Positions 17,102 to 25,210 are shown, numbered from the stretch's first letter. The stretch is DNA of 50,642 bases from W2P13-069 sp963590525 (GCA_963590525.1 CAVAPV010000009.1:1-50642); one strand, 5' to 3'. Numbers and translations: made by a program. Notes: generated by a model not told the origin, from the letters alone.

Positions 17102-18319
17102 CTACTTGAAGTAGGGCTCGTAGACGATCTGGTCGTTAAGGGGGCTTGCAGGAAACAAATAGCGGTGCAAGTCGACAAAGTAGTCGTCGGTCATCGAGGC
17201 GATGTAGTCCACGACTATGTCGTCGGGGCGATGCTTGAGCTCCCAAGAGTAGTCGTGGCGCATGAGAGCGTTGTTGGCATGATGCCTAAAGATGGGCGAG
17301 GACTCGTCTCCGGCGGCCAGATCGTCGATAAAGCGCATATAGAGATTGCCCATCATCTCCTCGACAGCCTCGATGCGCGCGCGCACGAAATCCGTCTCGT
17401 AGATCTTGGCGTAGTTCTCACGCCGGATCGCATCCACTGCCTCGAAGACCTCTTTGTCCATGGCGATGTAGTCGCGGCCCAAAGAGTTTTTGATGATGTT
17501 GCGCGTGAGGTTGTAGATGATCTGGTGGTTGAGCGTGCCCACAAGCGGGCTTTGCTCGTAGGAGTCAAGCTCGCGCAGATGAACCCGCGCTGCGTCTTGG
17601 CGGTCTTTTCCCACATAGGCGATGATGTCGCTGATGCGCACAACGCAGCCCTCGAGGGTGCTTGGGCGCAGATCTGCGATGTTGGATTGATCCTTATAGC
17701 AGTCCTCGAGCATCTCATCGAGCGCCTTAAAACTCGCACAAGGTGCGGGACGGTACTCCAAGAAGGCCTTCTCGCCGCAATGGGAGACGATCCCGTTGTA
17801 TGTCTGCAGGCACAGGTTGGCGTTTGCCATAGTGCGCAAAAGCCTCACACTGTGGACGTTGTGGTTGAAGTAACGCTGCGTGCGATCATGATAAAGGCGG
17901 CTTAGGTAGCGCTCGCCCTCATGGCCAAAGGGCGTGTGCCCCAAATCATGGCCGATAGATATCGCCTCTATGAGGTCAAGGTTAAGCCCCAACGCCATGC
18001 CGATGGTACGTCCAACGCGGCTTACCAACTGCAGATGAAAGCTGCGGCGGCAGACATCATCGTTTTTGACAAAGCTAAAGACCTGCGTCTTGTCCGAGCA
18101 ACGGCTGTAGAAGGGGTTGTGCATGATCTTTTCTACGTCGACCACAAAAGGAGGGCGCGCAAGATAGACGTCTGGGTCTTGGTAGTGCTCTTGGCGCTCG
18201 CGCAAGGCGTCGTCGTCATGGCACGCAAAAGGAGAGAGGCGCTTTTGCAGCGCGTCCTGGTTAACGCGCAGAGCCTCTTTCTCGTCGTTTGTAAACTCGA
18301 ACAAGGGATTTTTAGCCAA
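17102..18319 (-). CDS. dgt: Deoxyguanosinetriphosphate triphosphohydrolase-like HD protein
   Basis: dGTPases cut dGTP (or other dNTPs) to deoxynucleoside and triphosphate. The 405-aa product has the N-terminal DPDVYLARPPF-VVDVEKIMHNPFYSR region. The HD metal site runs through LVSRVGRTI, SIGHDLGHTPFGHEGE (HD pair plus further His) and later ISDIIAYVGKD, which gives the last metal-ligand Asp. I start it at the TTG at 18319 (MAKNPLFEF) because GGGGAGG lies seven bases upstream; the frame extends to 18388 without a better site. Its upstream region holds a MerR-type promoter and a terminator (see 18411-18575), so expression may depend on read-through. Confidence 0.9.
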   Translation of the reverse strand: MAKNPLFEFTNDEKEALRVNQDALQKRLSPFACHDDDALRERQEHYQDPDVYLARPPFVVDVEKIMHNPFYSRCSDKTQVFSFVKNDDVCRRSFHLQLVSRVGRTIGMALGLNLDLIEAISIGHDLGHTPFGHEGERYLSRLYHDRTQRYFNHNVHSVRLLRTMANANLCLQTYNGIVSHCGEKAFLEYRPAPCASFKALDEMLEDCYKDQSNIADLRPSTLEGCVVRISDIIAYVGKDRQDAARVHLRELDSYEQSPLVGTLNHQIIYNLTRNIIKNSLGRDYIAMDKEVFEAVDAIRRENYAKIYETDFVRARIEAVEEMMGNLYMRFIDDLAAGDESSPIFRHHANNALMRHDYSWELKHRPDDIVVDYIASMTDDYFVDLHRYLFPASPLNDQIVYEPYFK

Positions 18320-18360
18320 AGGACAACCCTCCCCTTTTCCTTGCCGTCTTGCGCATGCTT

Positions 18361-18549
18361 TCAAGACAAGATACACCAGCGCCTGCATGCGCAGAGGTTT
18401 AAGGCAAGCAAAAAGGCGACAGGTAAGCCTGTCGCCTCAAACCTTGCGCACTCAAGAACTTTGCAGGGAACCGAGTGCCTATACAGTGCGTTCTCGAATG
18501 TGCTGTGGCTATCACCTGATCTCAAACGGTTGGAGGGCAGCTGTCCCAA
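18361..18549 (-). CDS. Candidate 62-aa small ORF overlapping the leader terminator (doubtful)
   Basis: A TTG at 18549 has a strong AAGGAGAG site (18556-18563) six bases upstream and opens a 62-codon frame. The frame begins MGQLPSNRL and ends in a Cys/Arg-rich tail (LCACRRWCILS). It lies on the transcript expected from the MerR-type promoter at 18582-18612. The frame crosses the terminator hairpin at 18411-18436, so the full peptide would be made only on read-through. I see no family resemblance. It may be a leader peptide that couples translation to termination, or a chance frame. Confidence 0.3.
   Translation of the reverse strand: MGQLPSNRLRSGDSHSTFENALYRHSVPCKVLECARFEATGLPVAFLLALNLCACRRWCILS
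18411..18436 (-). terminator. Terminator between MerR-type promoter and dgt
   Basis: A perfect 9-bp stem GGCGACAGG/CCTGTCGCC (18415-18423 with 18428-18436, 4-nt loop) is followed by five T on the minus strand. No convincing gene ends just upstream of it on that strand; the nearest is the EamA gene, which has its own terminator at 19499-19546. It must act on a transcript starting in the merR-dgt gap. Confidence 0.8.
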
Positions 18550-18575
18550 TAGATGCTCTCCTTGATTTGCTGACA
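18437..18575 (-). ncRNA. Candidate MerR-controlled leader or small RNA upstream of dgt
   Basis: Starting from the promoter at 18582-18612, a transcript of roughly 165 nt would run to the terminator at 18411-18436. Near its 3' side, GGTTTGAGG can pair with an upstream CCTCCAACC (8 of 9 positions), enclosing about 85 nt. Inside are a CACTC/GAGTG hairpin and a GCC-ACAG/CTGT-GGC hairpin. I recognise no known RNA family: I found no 6S, SRP, tmRNA or riboswitch signature. It could instead encode the small ORF at 18361-18549. Confidence 0.4.
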
Positions 18576-18581
18576 AGAAGC

Positions 18582-18612
18582 AAGGTAAAGTATCTGGTAA
18601 CCGTATACTCAA
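18582..18612 (-). promoter_or_regulatory. MerR-type promoter with 19-bp spacer and dyad operator
   Basis: On the minus strand TTGAGT (18607-18612) and TACCTT (18582-18587) are 19 bp apart, the over-long spacing typical of promoters activated by MerR proteins. The spacer region holds the near-perfect dyad GTATCTGGTAACCGTATAC (18590-18608). It lies about 35 bp upstream of the divergent merR start, so the regulator probably controls both itself and the dgt-side transcript. Confidence 0.65.
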
Positions 18613-18644
18613 GAGAAAACATGCAAAAAATATCGGAGGAACCT

Positions 18645-19490
18645 GTGAGCGACCAAGACGTCCTTTATACAACCGGACAGTTTGCCGAGTTGTGCGGCGT
18701 GAAAAAGCAAACGCTTTTTCACTACGACGACATAGACCTGCTCAAGCCCGCGCGTGTAGACGACAACGGTTACCGTCGCTATTCGCATGACCAGTACCAA
18801 GACTTCCTGCTTATCTCATGTCTCAAAGAGGCAGGCATGTCGCTGGCAGAGATCAAAGACTACCTCGACGAAGACGACCCGCAGGCGCGCCAACACACCG
18901 TCGAGGTGCGGCTTGCCGCGCTAGACAACCGCATCGCCTATCTCATGAACGTCCGAAAGATCTTGGCGAGCTCGTTTGCAAGCAACGGCGGCGTTGTGGG
19001 CACCAAAGAGGGAAACAACGACGAGATACGCCTGGAAAACCGCCCTCGCCTTGTGATGTGGGCCTCAAAGCCGCTCGACAAGATGAACGACAAAGAGCTT
19101 GTAGAGCACGTGGCAGGCATCGTCAAACGCGTCGAGCCCAGCGCCGTCGTGCTAGACAGCAACGACGTCTTAAACGGCGTGACCGACAACCAAAAGCTGC
19201 TGCTCGTCAAAAAGAGCGAGACGTTCACCAAAGAGGATGCCGTTTTGCTGGGCCTTGAGGAGTTTGTTTTCGAGCAAGGGCGCTACGGCGTGACCGATCA
19301 GCAGCCAGGAGAAACCCCAGAAGACGCCTACGCACGCCTCATCAAGAGCATGGAGGACTTTGACGAGGTGCCCGGCCCCTACTTCTTTGAGGAGTACCCC
19401 ATGGCAAGCGCCGCAGGTGGCAACGCTCCTTTGCAGATAGCAGTGCAGCTCATCCCCAAAAATCCCGACGACCTCTCTGTCATCCACTAG
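18645..19490 (+). CDS. MerR family transcriptional regulator with GyrI-like effector domain
   Basis: The N-terminal MerR DNA-binding domain is clear: TTGQFAELCGVKKQTLFHYD is the winged helix-turn-helix, followed by RRYSHDQYQDFLLISCLKEAGMSL-type helices (to about residue 75). After a dimerisation helix, the C-terminal ~150 residues (from RPRLVMWASKPLD) look like a GyrI-like small-molecule domain, as in BmrR-type regulators that sense drugs. I start at the GTG at 18645 (MSDQDVLYTTGQF) because GGAGG lies five bases upstream; an upstream ATG at 18621 lacks a site. Its upstream region contains a MerR-type operator. Candidate targets are itself, the dgt-side transcript, and perhaps the convergent EamA exporter. 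Confidence 0.9.
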   Translation: MSDQDVLYTTGQFAELCGVKKQTLFHYDDIDLLKPARVDDNGYRRYSHDQYQDFLLISCLKEAGMSLAEIKDYLDEDDPQARQHTVEVRLAALDNRIAYLMNVRKILASSFASNGGVVGTKEGNNDEIRLENRPRLVMWASKPLDKMNDKELVEHVAGIVKRVEPSAVVLDSNDVLNGVTDNQKLLLVKKSETFTKEDAVLLGLEEFVFEQGRYGVTDQQPGETPEDAYARLIKSMEDFDEVPGPYFFEEYPMASAAGGNAPLQIAVQLIPKNPDDLSVIH

Positions 19491-19498
19491 GCCTCGGC

Positions 19499-19546
19499 GC
19501 AAAAAAGCCGCGCCAGCAGCACGCTTGCGCTTCTAGACGCGGCTTT
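19499..19546 (-). terminator. Terminator of the EamA gene, possibly shared with merR
   Basis: AAAGCCGCG (19504-19512) pairs with CGCGGCTTT (19538-19546). The minus-strand side is followed by six T. It lies between the convergent merR and EamA stops and may also stop merR transcripts weakly. Confidence 0.75.
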
Positions 19547-19565
19547 AGGGCTTGCAGTGCACGTA

Positions 19566-20525
19566 TCAACGGGAGGCTTTATCGGCAAGCTCCTTTGAGC
19601 GCTTGGCGTTTTGGACAAACCCCGGCACCTGCGACAAGATAACGGCGGCAAAGACAAGCGCACAGCCCACAAGCTCTACCGCACCGAGCATCTCGTTCAA
19701 GAAAACGAGTCCTGCCAACGCCGCAAAGACAGATTCCAAGCTCATGATGATGGCTGCGACGGTGGCGTCGGTGGTCTTTTGGGCGATGATCTGGAAGGTA
19801 TAGGCCACGCCGTCGGACAAGACGCCGGCAACGAGGATGGGACCTATGGCGGCAACGATGCCGGCGATGCTGGGGGACTCAAAAACAAAGGCGCACACGA
19901 GCGCTATGCAGCCAGAGGTCAAAAGCTGCACGCGCGACAGGCGCACACCGTCGACCTGCGTAAAGCGATCGATGACAACGATATGCGCAGCGTACCCGAG
20001 CGCGCAGGCAAGCGTGAGCCAGTCGCCCAAGTAGATCTCATCGAAGCCGTTGGGAACGCACAGCAAGTACATGCCCGCCATGGCTACGACAACAGAGAGC
20101 AAGACGACGAAGTCCGCCTTCTTGTTGGCCAAAACGCCCCAGACGGCGACCATCACCATGTAGATGGCCGTCACAAAACCGCTGCGGCCGGATATCGCGG
20201 TGTCGTCGGGGTAGACGGTGATGCCCAGCTGCTGCAAGAAAGACGCAGCGCACAAGATAGCCCCGCATGACATGCCGGCGATGAGCAAGGTCTTTCTCGT
20301 GTAGCCGTTCTTGCTGCCGTCTGTGGCGACGGCAACAGGGGGCTCGTCTTGGCCCAAACGGCGACGCACGGCGATAACGCCGCTCAAGAACAGCGCGCCG
20401 ATGAAATTGCGCGAGAACAAGAAGGTAAAGGGGTCGACATGCGCCGAGGCAACAGTCTGCGCGGCAAAGGTAGAACCCCAAAGCACCGCGGTTATAAGCA
20501 AGAGAATAGGACCGGTAGCCCTCAA
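19566..20525 (-). CDS. EamA/DMT family transporter
   Basis: A ten-helix drug/metabolite transporter made of two EamA repeats. The first starts at GPILLLITAVLWGSTF and the second at DWLTLACALGYAAHIVVID. The second ends with the family's SLESVFAALAGLVFLNEML and VGCALVFAAVILSQ segments. Members move amino acids, metabolites or drugs; the substrate cannot be read from sequence. A TTG at 20525 with GGGGG just upstream gives 319 aa, the normal family length; the frame runs on to 20687 with unrelated residues. It is convergent with the MerR gene, so it could be part of that regulator's response. Confidence 0.85.
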   Translation of the reverse strand: MRATGPILLLITAVLWGSTFAAQTVASAHVDPFTFLFSRNFIGALFLSGVIAVRRRLGQDEPPVAVATDGSKNGYTRKTLLIAGMSCGAILCAASFLQQLGITVYPDDTAISGRSGFVTAIYMVMVAVWGVLANKKADFVVLLSVVVAMAGMYLLCVPNGFDEIYLGDWLTLACALGYAAHIVVIDRFTQVDGVRLSRVQLLTSGCIALVCAFVFESPSIAGIVAAIGPILVAGVLSDGVAYTFQIIAQKTTDATVAAIIMSLESVFAALAGLVFLNEMLGAVELVGCALVFAAVILSQVPGFVQNAKRSKELADKASR

Positions 20526-20652
20526 AGCGCACCCCCAGATCAAGGCAGCAAGAGCTGCTGCCGCTTTATGCAAGTCTGATAATCCTACCCTCTTGGGCAA
20601 AGGCCACCAAGAAGCCAATCGCCTGACGGTTGGATGCGCTATGCAGCAAGAA

Positions 20653-20684
20653 GCCCTGCCCCACTTTTGCAAGAAGGGCAGGGC
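20653..20684 (-). terminator. Candidate terminator of the IMP dehydrogenase gene
   Basis: GCCCTGCCC (20653-20661) pairs perfectly with GGGCAGGGC (20676-20684), about 34 bp past the stop. On the minus strand only TTCTT follows, so the tail is weak. Confidence 0.55.
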
Positions 20685-20717
20685 CAAAAGATTAAAGCTT
20701 GGTCTTACGAGCCGATC

Positions 20718-22232
20718 CTAGCGAAAACGCGCCTCGGTATCGGTGTTTTTGACCTGGACGTCATGTGCGCCGCCTTCGACGATGGAAACCGCAGAGACGA
20801 GCGTGATCTTGGCAACGTCGCGCAGCTCGGGGATATCGAGCGCACCGCAGTTGCACATGGTATGGCGGACCTTGGACAAGGAGAGCTCGACGTTGTCATG
20901 CAGGGGACCTGCGTAGGGAACGTAAGAATCCACGCCCTCGACAAAGGACATCTTCTTCTCGTCTCCGCCTACGTCGTAGCGCTGCCAGTTGCGGGCACGA
21001 GCGGAACCCTCGCCCCAGTACTCCTTCATGTAGTTGCCGTTGACGTTGACCTTGTTGGAGGGGGACTCGTCAAAGCGGGCAAAGTAGCGGCCCAGCATCA
21101 TGAAATCGGCACCCATGGCAAGGGCCAAGGTGATGTGGTAGTCCTGCACGATGCCGCCGTCTGCGCACAGGGGCACGTAGATGCCGGTCTCTTTGTAATA
21201 CTCGTCGCGCGCCTTGGCGACCTCGATGACAGCGGTGGCCTGGCCGCGGCCGATGCCCTTTTGCTCGCGCGTGATGCAGATGGAGCCGCCGCCGATGCCG
21301 ATCTTGATGAAGTCTGCGCCGGCGTCTGCCAAGAAGCGGAAGCCCTCGGCGTCGACGACGTTGCCAGCGCCGACGTAGACGCTGTCGCCGTAGTTTTTGC
21401 GGATCCACTCGAGCGTGATCTTCTGCCAATCCGAGTAGCCCTCGGAAGAATCGATGCACAAGACGTCTGCGCCGGCCTCCAAAAGCAGGGGGACGCGGGT
21501 CTCGTAGTCACGGGAGTTGATGCCTGCGCCAACGATGAAGCGCTTTTGGTCGTCCAAAAGCTCCAAGGGGTTGGCCTTGTGGGAGTCGTAGTCCTTGCGG
21601 AACACAAAGCTCACGAGGCAATCATCAGCATCGACGATGGGCAGCGCGTTGAGCTTGTGATCCCAGATGATGTCGTTGGCCTCTTTGAGGGTGACGCCGT
21701 CTTGGGCGACGATGAGGTTTTCACGCGGGGTCATGAACTGCTCGACCTTGGTGGAGCCGTCCATGCGGCTGGGGCGATAGTCACGGGAGGTGACGATGCC
21801 CAAAAGCTTGCCGGTGGGCGTGCCGTCTTGGGTGACGGGCATGGTGGAATGGCCAAACTTGGCCTTGAGCTTGACGACCTCGTCCATAGTGGTGTCAGGG
21901 GTCAAAGCGATATCGCTGGGGACGAAGCCGGCCTTGGTGGATTTGACCTGGCGAACCATCTCGGCCTCGTCTTCTGGGGACTGAGAGCCGTAGATGAAGG
22001 AGACACCGCCCTCCTTTGCCAACGCAACAGCCAGCTTGGGGCCCGAGACCGCCTGCATGATGGCCGACACCATGGGGATGTTCATGGTGATGGGGGAAGT
22101 CTCGCCTTTTTTGAAACGCACCAGCGGGGTCTTAAGACTCACGTCAGACGGAATATGCTTAGTGGTGGTGTAACCGGGAACCAGGAGGTACTCGCTAAAA
22201 GTATGCGAAGGTTCGTCGTAGTAAAAGGCCAT
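20718..22232 (-). CDS. guaB: IMP dehydrogenase
   Basis: IMPDH oxidises IMP to XMP, the rate-limiting step to guanine nucleotides. The 504-aa product has the TIM barrel interrupted by a pair of CBS domains (about 105-215). The catalytic loop is GGGSICITREQKGIGRG with the nucleophilic Cys319. The CADGGI phosphate site and a GADFMMLGRYFA segment follow. The loop reads GGGSICITREQ rather than the usual GPGSICTTR, and NGNYMKEYWGEGSARARN replaces the common KxYRGMGS flap context, so this belongs to a less common IMPDH subgroup. It lies upstream of the EamA gene and near purine salvage genes. Confidence 0.92.
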   Translation of the reverse strand: MAFYYDEPSHTFSEYLLVPGYTTTKHIPSDVSLKTPLVRFKKGETSPITMNIPMVSAIMQAVSGPKLAVALAKEGGVSFIYGSQSPEDEAEMVRQVKSTKAGFVPSDIALTPDTTMDEVVKLKAKFGHSTMPVTQDGTPTGKLLGIVTSRDYRPSRMDGSTKVEQFMTPRENLIVAQDGVTLKEANDIIWDHKLNALPIVDADDCLVSFVFRKDYDSHKANPLELLDDQKRFIVGAGINSRDYETRVPLLLEAGADVLCIDSSEGYSDWQKITLEWIRKNYGDSVYVGAGNVVDAEGFRFLADAGADFIKIGIGGGSICITREQKGIGRGQATAVIEVAKARDEYYKETGIYVPLCADGGIVQDYHITLALAMGADFMMLGRYFARFDESPSNKVNVNGNYMKEYWGEGSARARNWQRYDVGGDEKKMSFVEGVDSYVPYAGPLHDNVELSLSKVRHTMCNCGALDIPELRDVAKITLVSAVSIVEGGAHDVQVKNTDTEARFR

Positions 22233-22356
22233 GTGCTCAAACCCCTTGTCTCTATGTTGCGGCCAGATTATCCGACCATACTACTACACGCCAGGGTGCA
22301 GATTTTGACTAAAACCCCAAGTGGGAGCTGTTTTTTCGCAGGATAGGCAAGTTGCT

Positions 22357-22857
22357 TTAGCGTTTTGAGAAACGCTTGGCAAAAACAGCTGCAAGGCAGA
22401 TGCCCGCCAAGGAGCCGCAAGCATCCACGCACACGTCAAAGAGCTGGCCGCTGCGCCCGTCCACAAAGAGCTGGTGGAACTCGTCTGTGCAGGCAAAGAG
22501 AACGCAAAAGACCCAAGTAGGCAGGTTGCGGCTATTCAAACGGCCTGGGGCCTTAAGGCGTCGCAGCTGCGAGGCGGCGTTGCTTGCCAGGATGGCCAGC
22601 ACGGCATACTCGCTAAAATGCGCCCCCTTGCGCACGGGAAAGCTCAAGGCGGATATCGCCGCAGCTTGCTGCTGCGCATCCATAGAGGCAAAGCCGGGGA
22701 TAAAGGCGGCGATGGAATGCGAGATGGCGCCATCGCTCATCTGCTGCGATGCCGCGCCGCTTTTTGCCGACATGCTAAAAATGAACACGCACCAAGCGGC
22801 GGCAAGCAGGATGCTCACCGCCGCCTTGAACAGCTGCCTTTTGTTTGCAGGCGCCAC
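22357..22857 (-). CDS. VanZ family membrane protein
   Basis: A 166-aa membrane protein with about four hydrophobic segments and the VanZ signature (RKGAHFSEYAVLA, then DEFHQLFVDGRSGQLFDVCVD). VanZ-like proteins occur in glycopeptide-resistance clusters and as free-standing genes; their biochemical role is unclear. I start at the GTG at 22857 (MAPANKRQLF): GGAGG of the preceding gene's end lies nine bases upstream, and the longer frame overlaps the phosphoribosyltransferase with no domain content. The 4-bp gap to that gene implies co-transcription. Confidence 0.85.
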   Translation of the reverse strand: MAPANKRQLFKAAVSILLAAAWCVFIFSMSAKSGAASQQMSDGAISHSIAAFIPGFASMDAQQQAAAISALSFPVRKGAHFSEYAVLAILASNAASQLRRLKAPGRLNSRNLPTWVFCVLFACTDEFHQLFVDGRSGQLFDVCVDACGSLAGICLAAVFAKRFSKR

Positions 22858-22861
22858 CGCG

Positions 22862-23422
22862 TTAGTCCTCCAAGACCTCACCTGCGGCATTGAAGAGCGG
22901 GAGCTTCTCGAGCGCGAAGATATCGGGGCGCTCCATGGCATCGCCCTCTGCGAGCACGGCCATCTTGCCCACGACGTTGCCGCCGGCGCGCTCGACCAGC
23001 TCGCACATGGCCTCAAGCGACTTGCCGGTGGAGATGACGTCGTCGACGATCAAAACGCGCTTGCCCTTGAGCTTTGCAACATCGCTTTCTCCCAGGTAGA
23101 GCTTTTGGGCCTTTGCGGTGGTGATGGACTTCACATCGACTTCCTCGACGTCTTTGCCCATGTAGAGCTTGATGCCCTTGCGCGCGATGACGTAGTCGTT
23201 CATGCCGGCCTGCTTTGCCATCTCGTAAGCAAGCGTGATGCTTTTTGCCTCTGCTGTGAGGATGATGTCAAAGTCCGGCGCATGCTTGAGCAGCTCGGTG
23301 GCAGCATGCGTGTTCATCTCCACATCGCCAAAGAGGATAAAGGCGGCGATGCAAACGTCGTCGTTGATCGGGAAAAGAGGCAGGCTCCTTTTAAGTCCTG
23401 CGATCTCCATTGTGTATTCCAT
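22862..23422 (-). CDS. Type I phosphoribosyltransferase (purine salvage)
   Basis: The 186-aa protein has the PRPP-binding signature VLIVDDVISTGKS (about 122-134). The rest resembles adenine/xanthine phosphoribosyltransferases: FDIILTAEAKSITLAYEMAK is the base-side segment, and RKGIKLYMG the hood. The exact base (adenine, xanthine or other) cannot be decided. It follows the NCS2 purine permease and lies near guaB, which supports a purine salvage role. The ATG at 23422 has GAGGAG close upstream. VanZ follows in the same operon. Confidence 0.87.
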   Translation of the reverse strand: MEYTMEIAGLKRSLPLFPINDDVCIAAFILFGDVEMNTHAATELLKHAPDFDIILTAEAKSITLAYEMAKQAGMNDYVIARKGIKLYMGKDVEEVDVKSITTAKAQKLYLGESDVAKLKGKRVLIVDDVISTGKSLEAMCELVERAGGNVVGKMAVLAEGDAMERPDIFALEKLPLFNAAGEVLED

Positions 23423-23485
23423 CGGCTCTCCTCATATTCAGATCATGCATGCATCGCCCAAAAGCATTGCATGCAAGAAAAAACG

Positions 23486-23513
23486 GGCAGGGGCCCGCAA
23501 AGAGCCCTGCCCA
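23486..23513 (-). terminator. Intrinsic terminator of the NCS2 permease gene
   Basis: GGGCAGGG (23486-23493) pairs with CCCTGCCC (23506-23513). Six T follow on the minus strand. It lies 50 bp after the permease stop and separates it from the phosphoribosyltransferase. Confidence 0.85.
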
Positions 23514-23563
23514 AGTTTAATGCTTTGCAAGAAATTGCGTGTGTGATTTAACAGGTGGCGCTT

Positions 23564-24922
23564 CTAGGCAGCAACGAGCATCGCGATCCTCAAGACAAAC
23601 AGCGCAAAGGCGATCCACATGACCCAGTGCATCTTAGCGGCACGGCCTTGCACGATGGTGATGAGGACAAAGAAGACAAAGCCGAACATGATGCCGTTGG
23701 CGATGGAGTAGGTAAACGGCATCATGATGATGGCCAAAAAGCCGCCCACGGCACCTGCAGCGTCCTCGGTCCAGTCCATGTCCTTGACGCTAGAGGCCAT
23801 CAAGAAACCGACAAAGACCAAAGCGGGCGTGGTTGCAAAGGTGGGGATGGCCAAGAAGATGGGTGACAGCGGGATGGCCACCAAGAAGAGCACGGCCACG
23901 ACAAGCGCTGTGAGGCCCGTGCGGCCGCCTGCGGTGACGCCAGCGCTGGACTCGACGTAGCTGGTAACCGTGGAGGTACCCAGGCAAGCACCGGCGATGG
24001 TGCCCACAGCGTCTGCCATGAGGGCTTTTTTGGCCTCGGGGAACTTGCCTTCTTCGTCGAGCATATCGCCCTTTTGGGCAACGCCCACCAAAGTGCCTGC
24101 AGTGTCAAAGATGTCGACGAACAAGAACGAGAACACGATGACGGCAAACTCGACCGCATGCGTGGTCACGTAATCCAAGTTGAAATCGCACAGATAGGGA
24201 ATCTCGATGGAGATACCCGTAGAGAAATCGGGGAACAAGGAGTAGACGCCGTTGGCTGCGTCGACAACGTACCAACCGGCGACCTGGGCGATCATGCCCA
24301 AGACCCACGTGGCCAAGATGCCCCACAGGATGTAGCCGGTGACGTTGAAGTGATAGAGGACGGCGACGATAAACAAGCCGATGCAGGCAAGCGCAACCTC
24401 GGGGGTGGCAAAATCGCCCAGGCCAACCAGCGTGGAGGAGTCAACGGCAACTATACCTGCGCCCTTGAGGCCTACAAAGGCGATGAACAAGCCGATGCCG
24501 GCGCTGATGCCCTTTTTGAGGTTGTTGGGGATGTCGTTGACAAGAGCCTCGCGAAACTTGCACAAGGTGAGCAAGACAAAGATGATGCCCTCGACCAAGA
24601 CCGCGGTAAGCGCGACCTCCCAGGGATTGCTCACGCCCGCTTGAGCCAAGGGGATGCAAACAGAGTAGGAGAAGTAGGCGTTAAGACCCATACCGGATGC
24701 CAAAGCCACCGGGCAGTTGGCATAAAAGGCCATGACCAGAGTCGCAAACGCAGCAGAGATCGCCGTCGCCGTGAACACAGCGGCAGAATCCATGCCCGCA
24801 GCAGACAGGATGTTGGGATTGACGGCAAGGATGTAGACCATAGACACAAAGGTGATAACACCTGCGAGAAGCTCGGTCTTCACCGTGGTGCCGTGCTCCT
24901 CAAGCTTGAACAGCTTTTCCAT
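23564..24922 (-). CDS. NCS2 purine permease (AzgA/GhxP-type)
   Basis: The 452-aa membrane protein matches the adenine/guanine/hypoxanthine branch of the NCS2 family. Evidence is the start MEKLFKLEEHGTTVKTELLAG, the segment ITFVSMVYILAVNPNILSAAGMD (in part), the VGLGDFATPEVALACIGLF region and the GTSTVTSYVESSAG motif used for substrate binding. About 12-14 helices are expected. It brings purine bases to the adjacent phosphoribosyltransferase. The start is the ATG at 24922 after GGGGAG. The frame stays open far upstream, through the tRNA region, but that part is antisense or out-of-frame noise. Confidence 0.92.
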   Translation of the reverse strand: MEKLFKLEEHGTTVKTELLAGVITFVSMVYILAVNPNILSAAGMDSAAVFTATAISAAFATLVMAFYANCPVALASGMGLNAYFSYSVCIPLAQAGVSNPWEVALTAVLVEGIIFVLLTLCKFREALVNDIPNNLKKGISAGIGLFIAFVGLKGAGIVAVDSSTLVGLGDFATPEVALACIGLFIVAVLYHFNVTGYILWGILATWVLGMIAQVAGWYVVDAANGVYSLFPDFSTGISIEIPYLCDFNLDYVTTHAVEFAVIVFSFLFVDIFDTAGTLVGVAQKGDMLDEEGKFPEAKKALMADAVGTIAGACLGTSTVTSYVESSAGVTAGGRTGLTALVVAVLFLVAIPLSPIFLAIPTFATTPALVFVGFLMASSVKDMDWTEDAAGAVGGFLAIIMMPFTYSIANGIMFGFVFFVLITIVQGRAAKMHWVMWIAFALFVLRIAMLVAA

Positions 24923-24985
24923 TGACTCCCCTTTCGGACCTTTTAGACATAACGTCAAACTCGATGCAAAAGCGTTGAACAGCTG

Positions 24986-25028
24986 TAAAAAATACTCCTC
25001 CCCTAGCCTCTTTGAGGCAAGGATGGAG
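24986..25028 (-). terminator. Second terminator between tRNA-Ala and the NCS2 permease
   Basis: A ~15-bp imperfect stem (24995-25010 with 25014-25028, loop of 3) is followed on the minus strand by TATTTTTT. It could be a back-up for the tRNA terminator or an attenuator in the permease leader. I found no purine-riboswitch consensus here. Confidence 0.75.
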
Positions 25029-25065
25029 GATTTGTGAAGATTATTTTCGGTAAGGAGCCGTCTTG

Positions 25066-25097
25066 GCAAAAGAAAAGGCCCCTCTTGCGAAGGGCCT
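25066..25097 (-). terminator. Intrinsic terminator of tRNA-Ala
   Basis: AGGCCC (25076-25081) pairs with GGGCCT (25092-25097), with TTTCTTTT after it on the minus strand, starting 8 bp beyond the tRNA 3' end. Confidence 0.8.
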
Positions 25098-25104
25098 GAG
25101 TTTA

Positions 25105-25180
25105 TGGTGGAGATAAGGGGACTCGAACCCCTGGCCTTCTGACTGCCAGTCAGACGCTCTCCCAGCTGAGCTATACCCCC
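25105..25180 (-). tRNA. tRNA-Ala (anticodon GGC)
   Basis: A full cloverleaf folds on the minus strand. The acceptor is GGGGGTA/TATCTCC, including the G3-U70 wobble pair that marks alanine tRNAs. The anticodon stem is TCTGA/TCAGA with loop CTGGCAG (anticodon GGC), the T arm is AGGGG-TTCGAGT-CCCCT, and CCA is encoded. It is a single-gene unit with its own strong promoter and terminator. Confidence 0.97.
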
Positions 25181-25210
25181 ACATTGAATCCTTTTGCGGT
25201 GCGGTTGACT

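Noticed and set aside
18411..18575. 6S RNA, SRP RNA, tmRNA or RNase P RNA in the merR-dgt gap
   Set aside because: None of their diagnostic conserved sequences is visible, and the length is too short for tmRNA or RNase P. It is left as an unassigned candidate.
24923..25104. Purine riboswitch in front of the NCS2 permease
   Set aside because: I looked for the conserved core segments of the purine aptamer in the leader and did not find them; only terminator hairpins are present.
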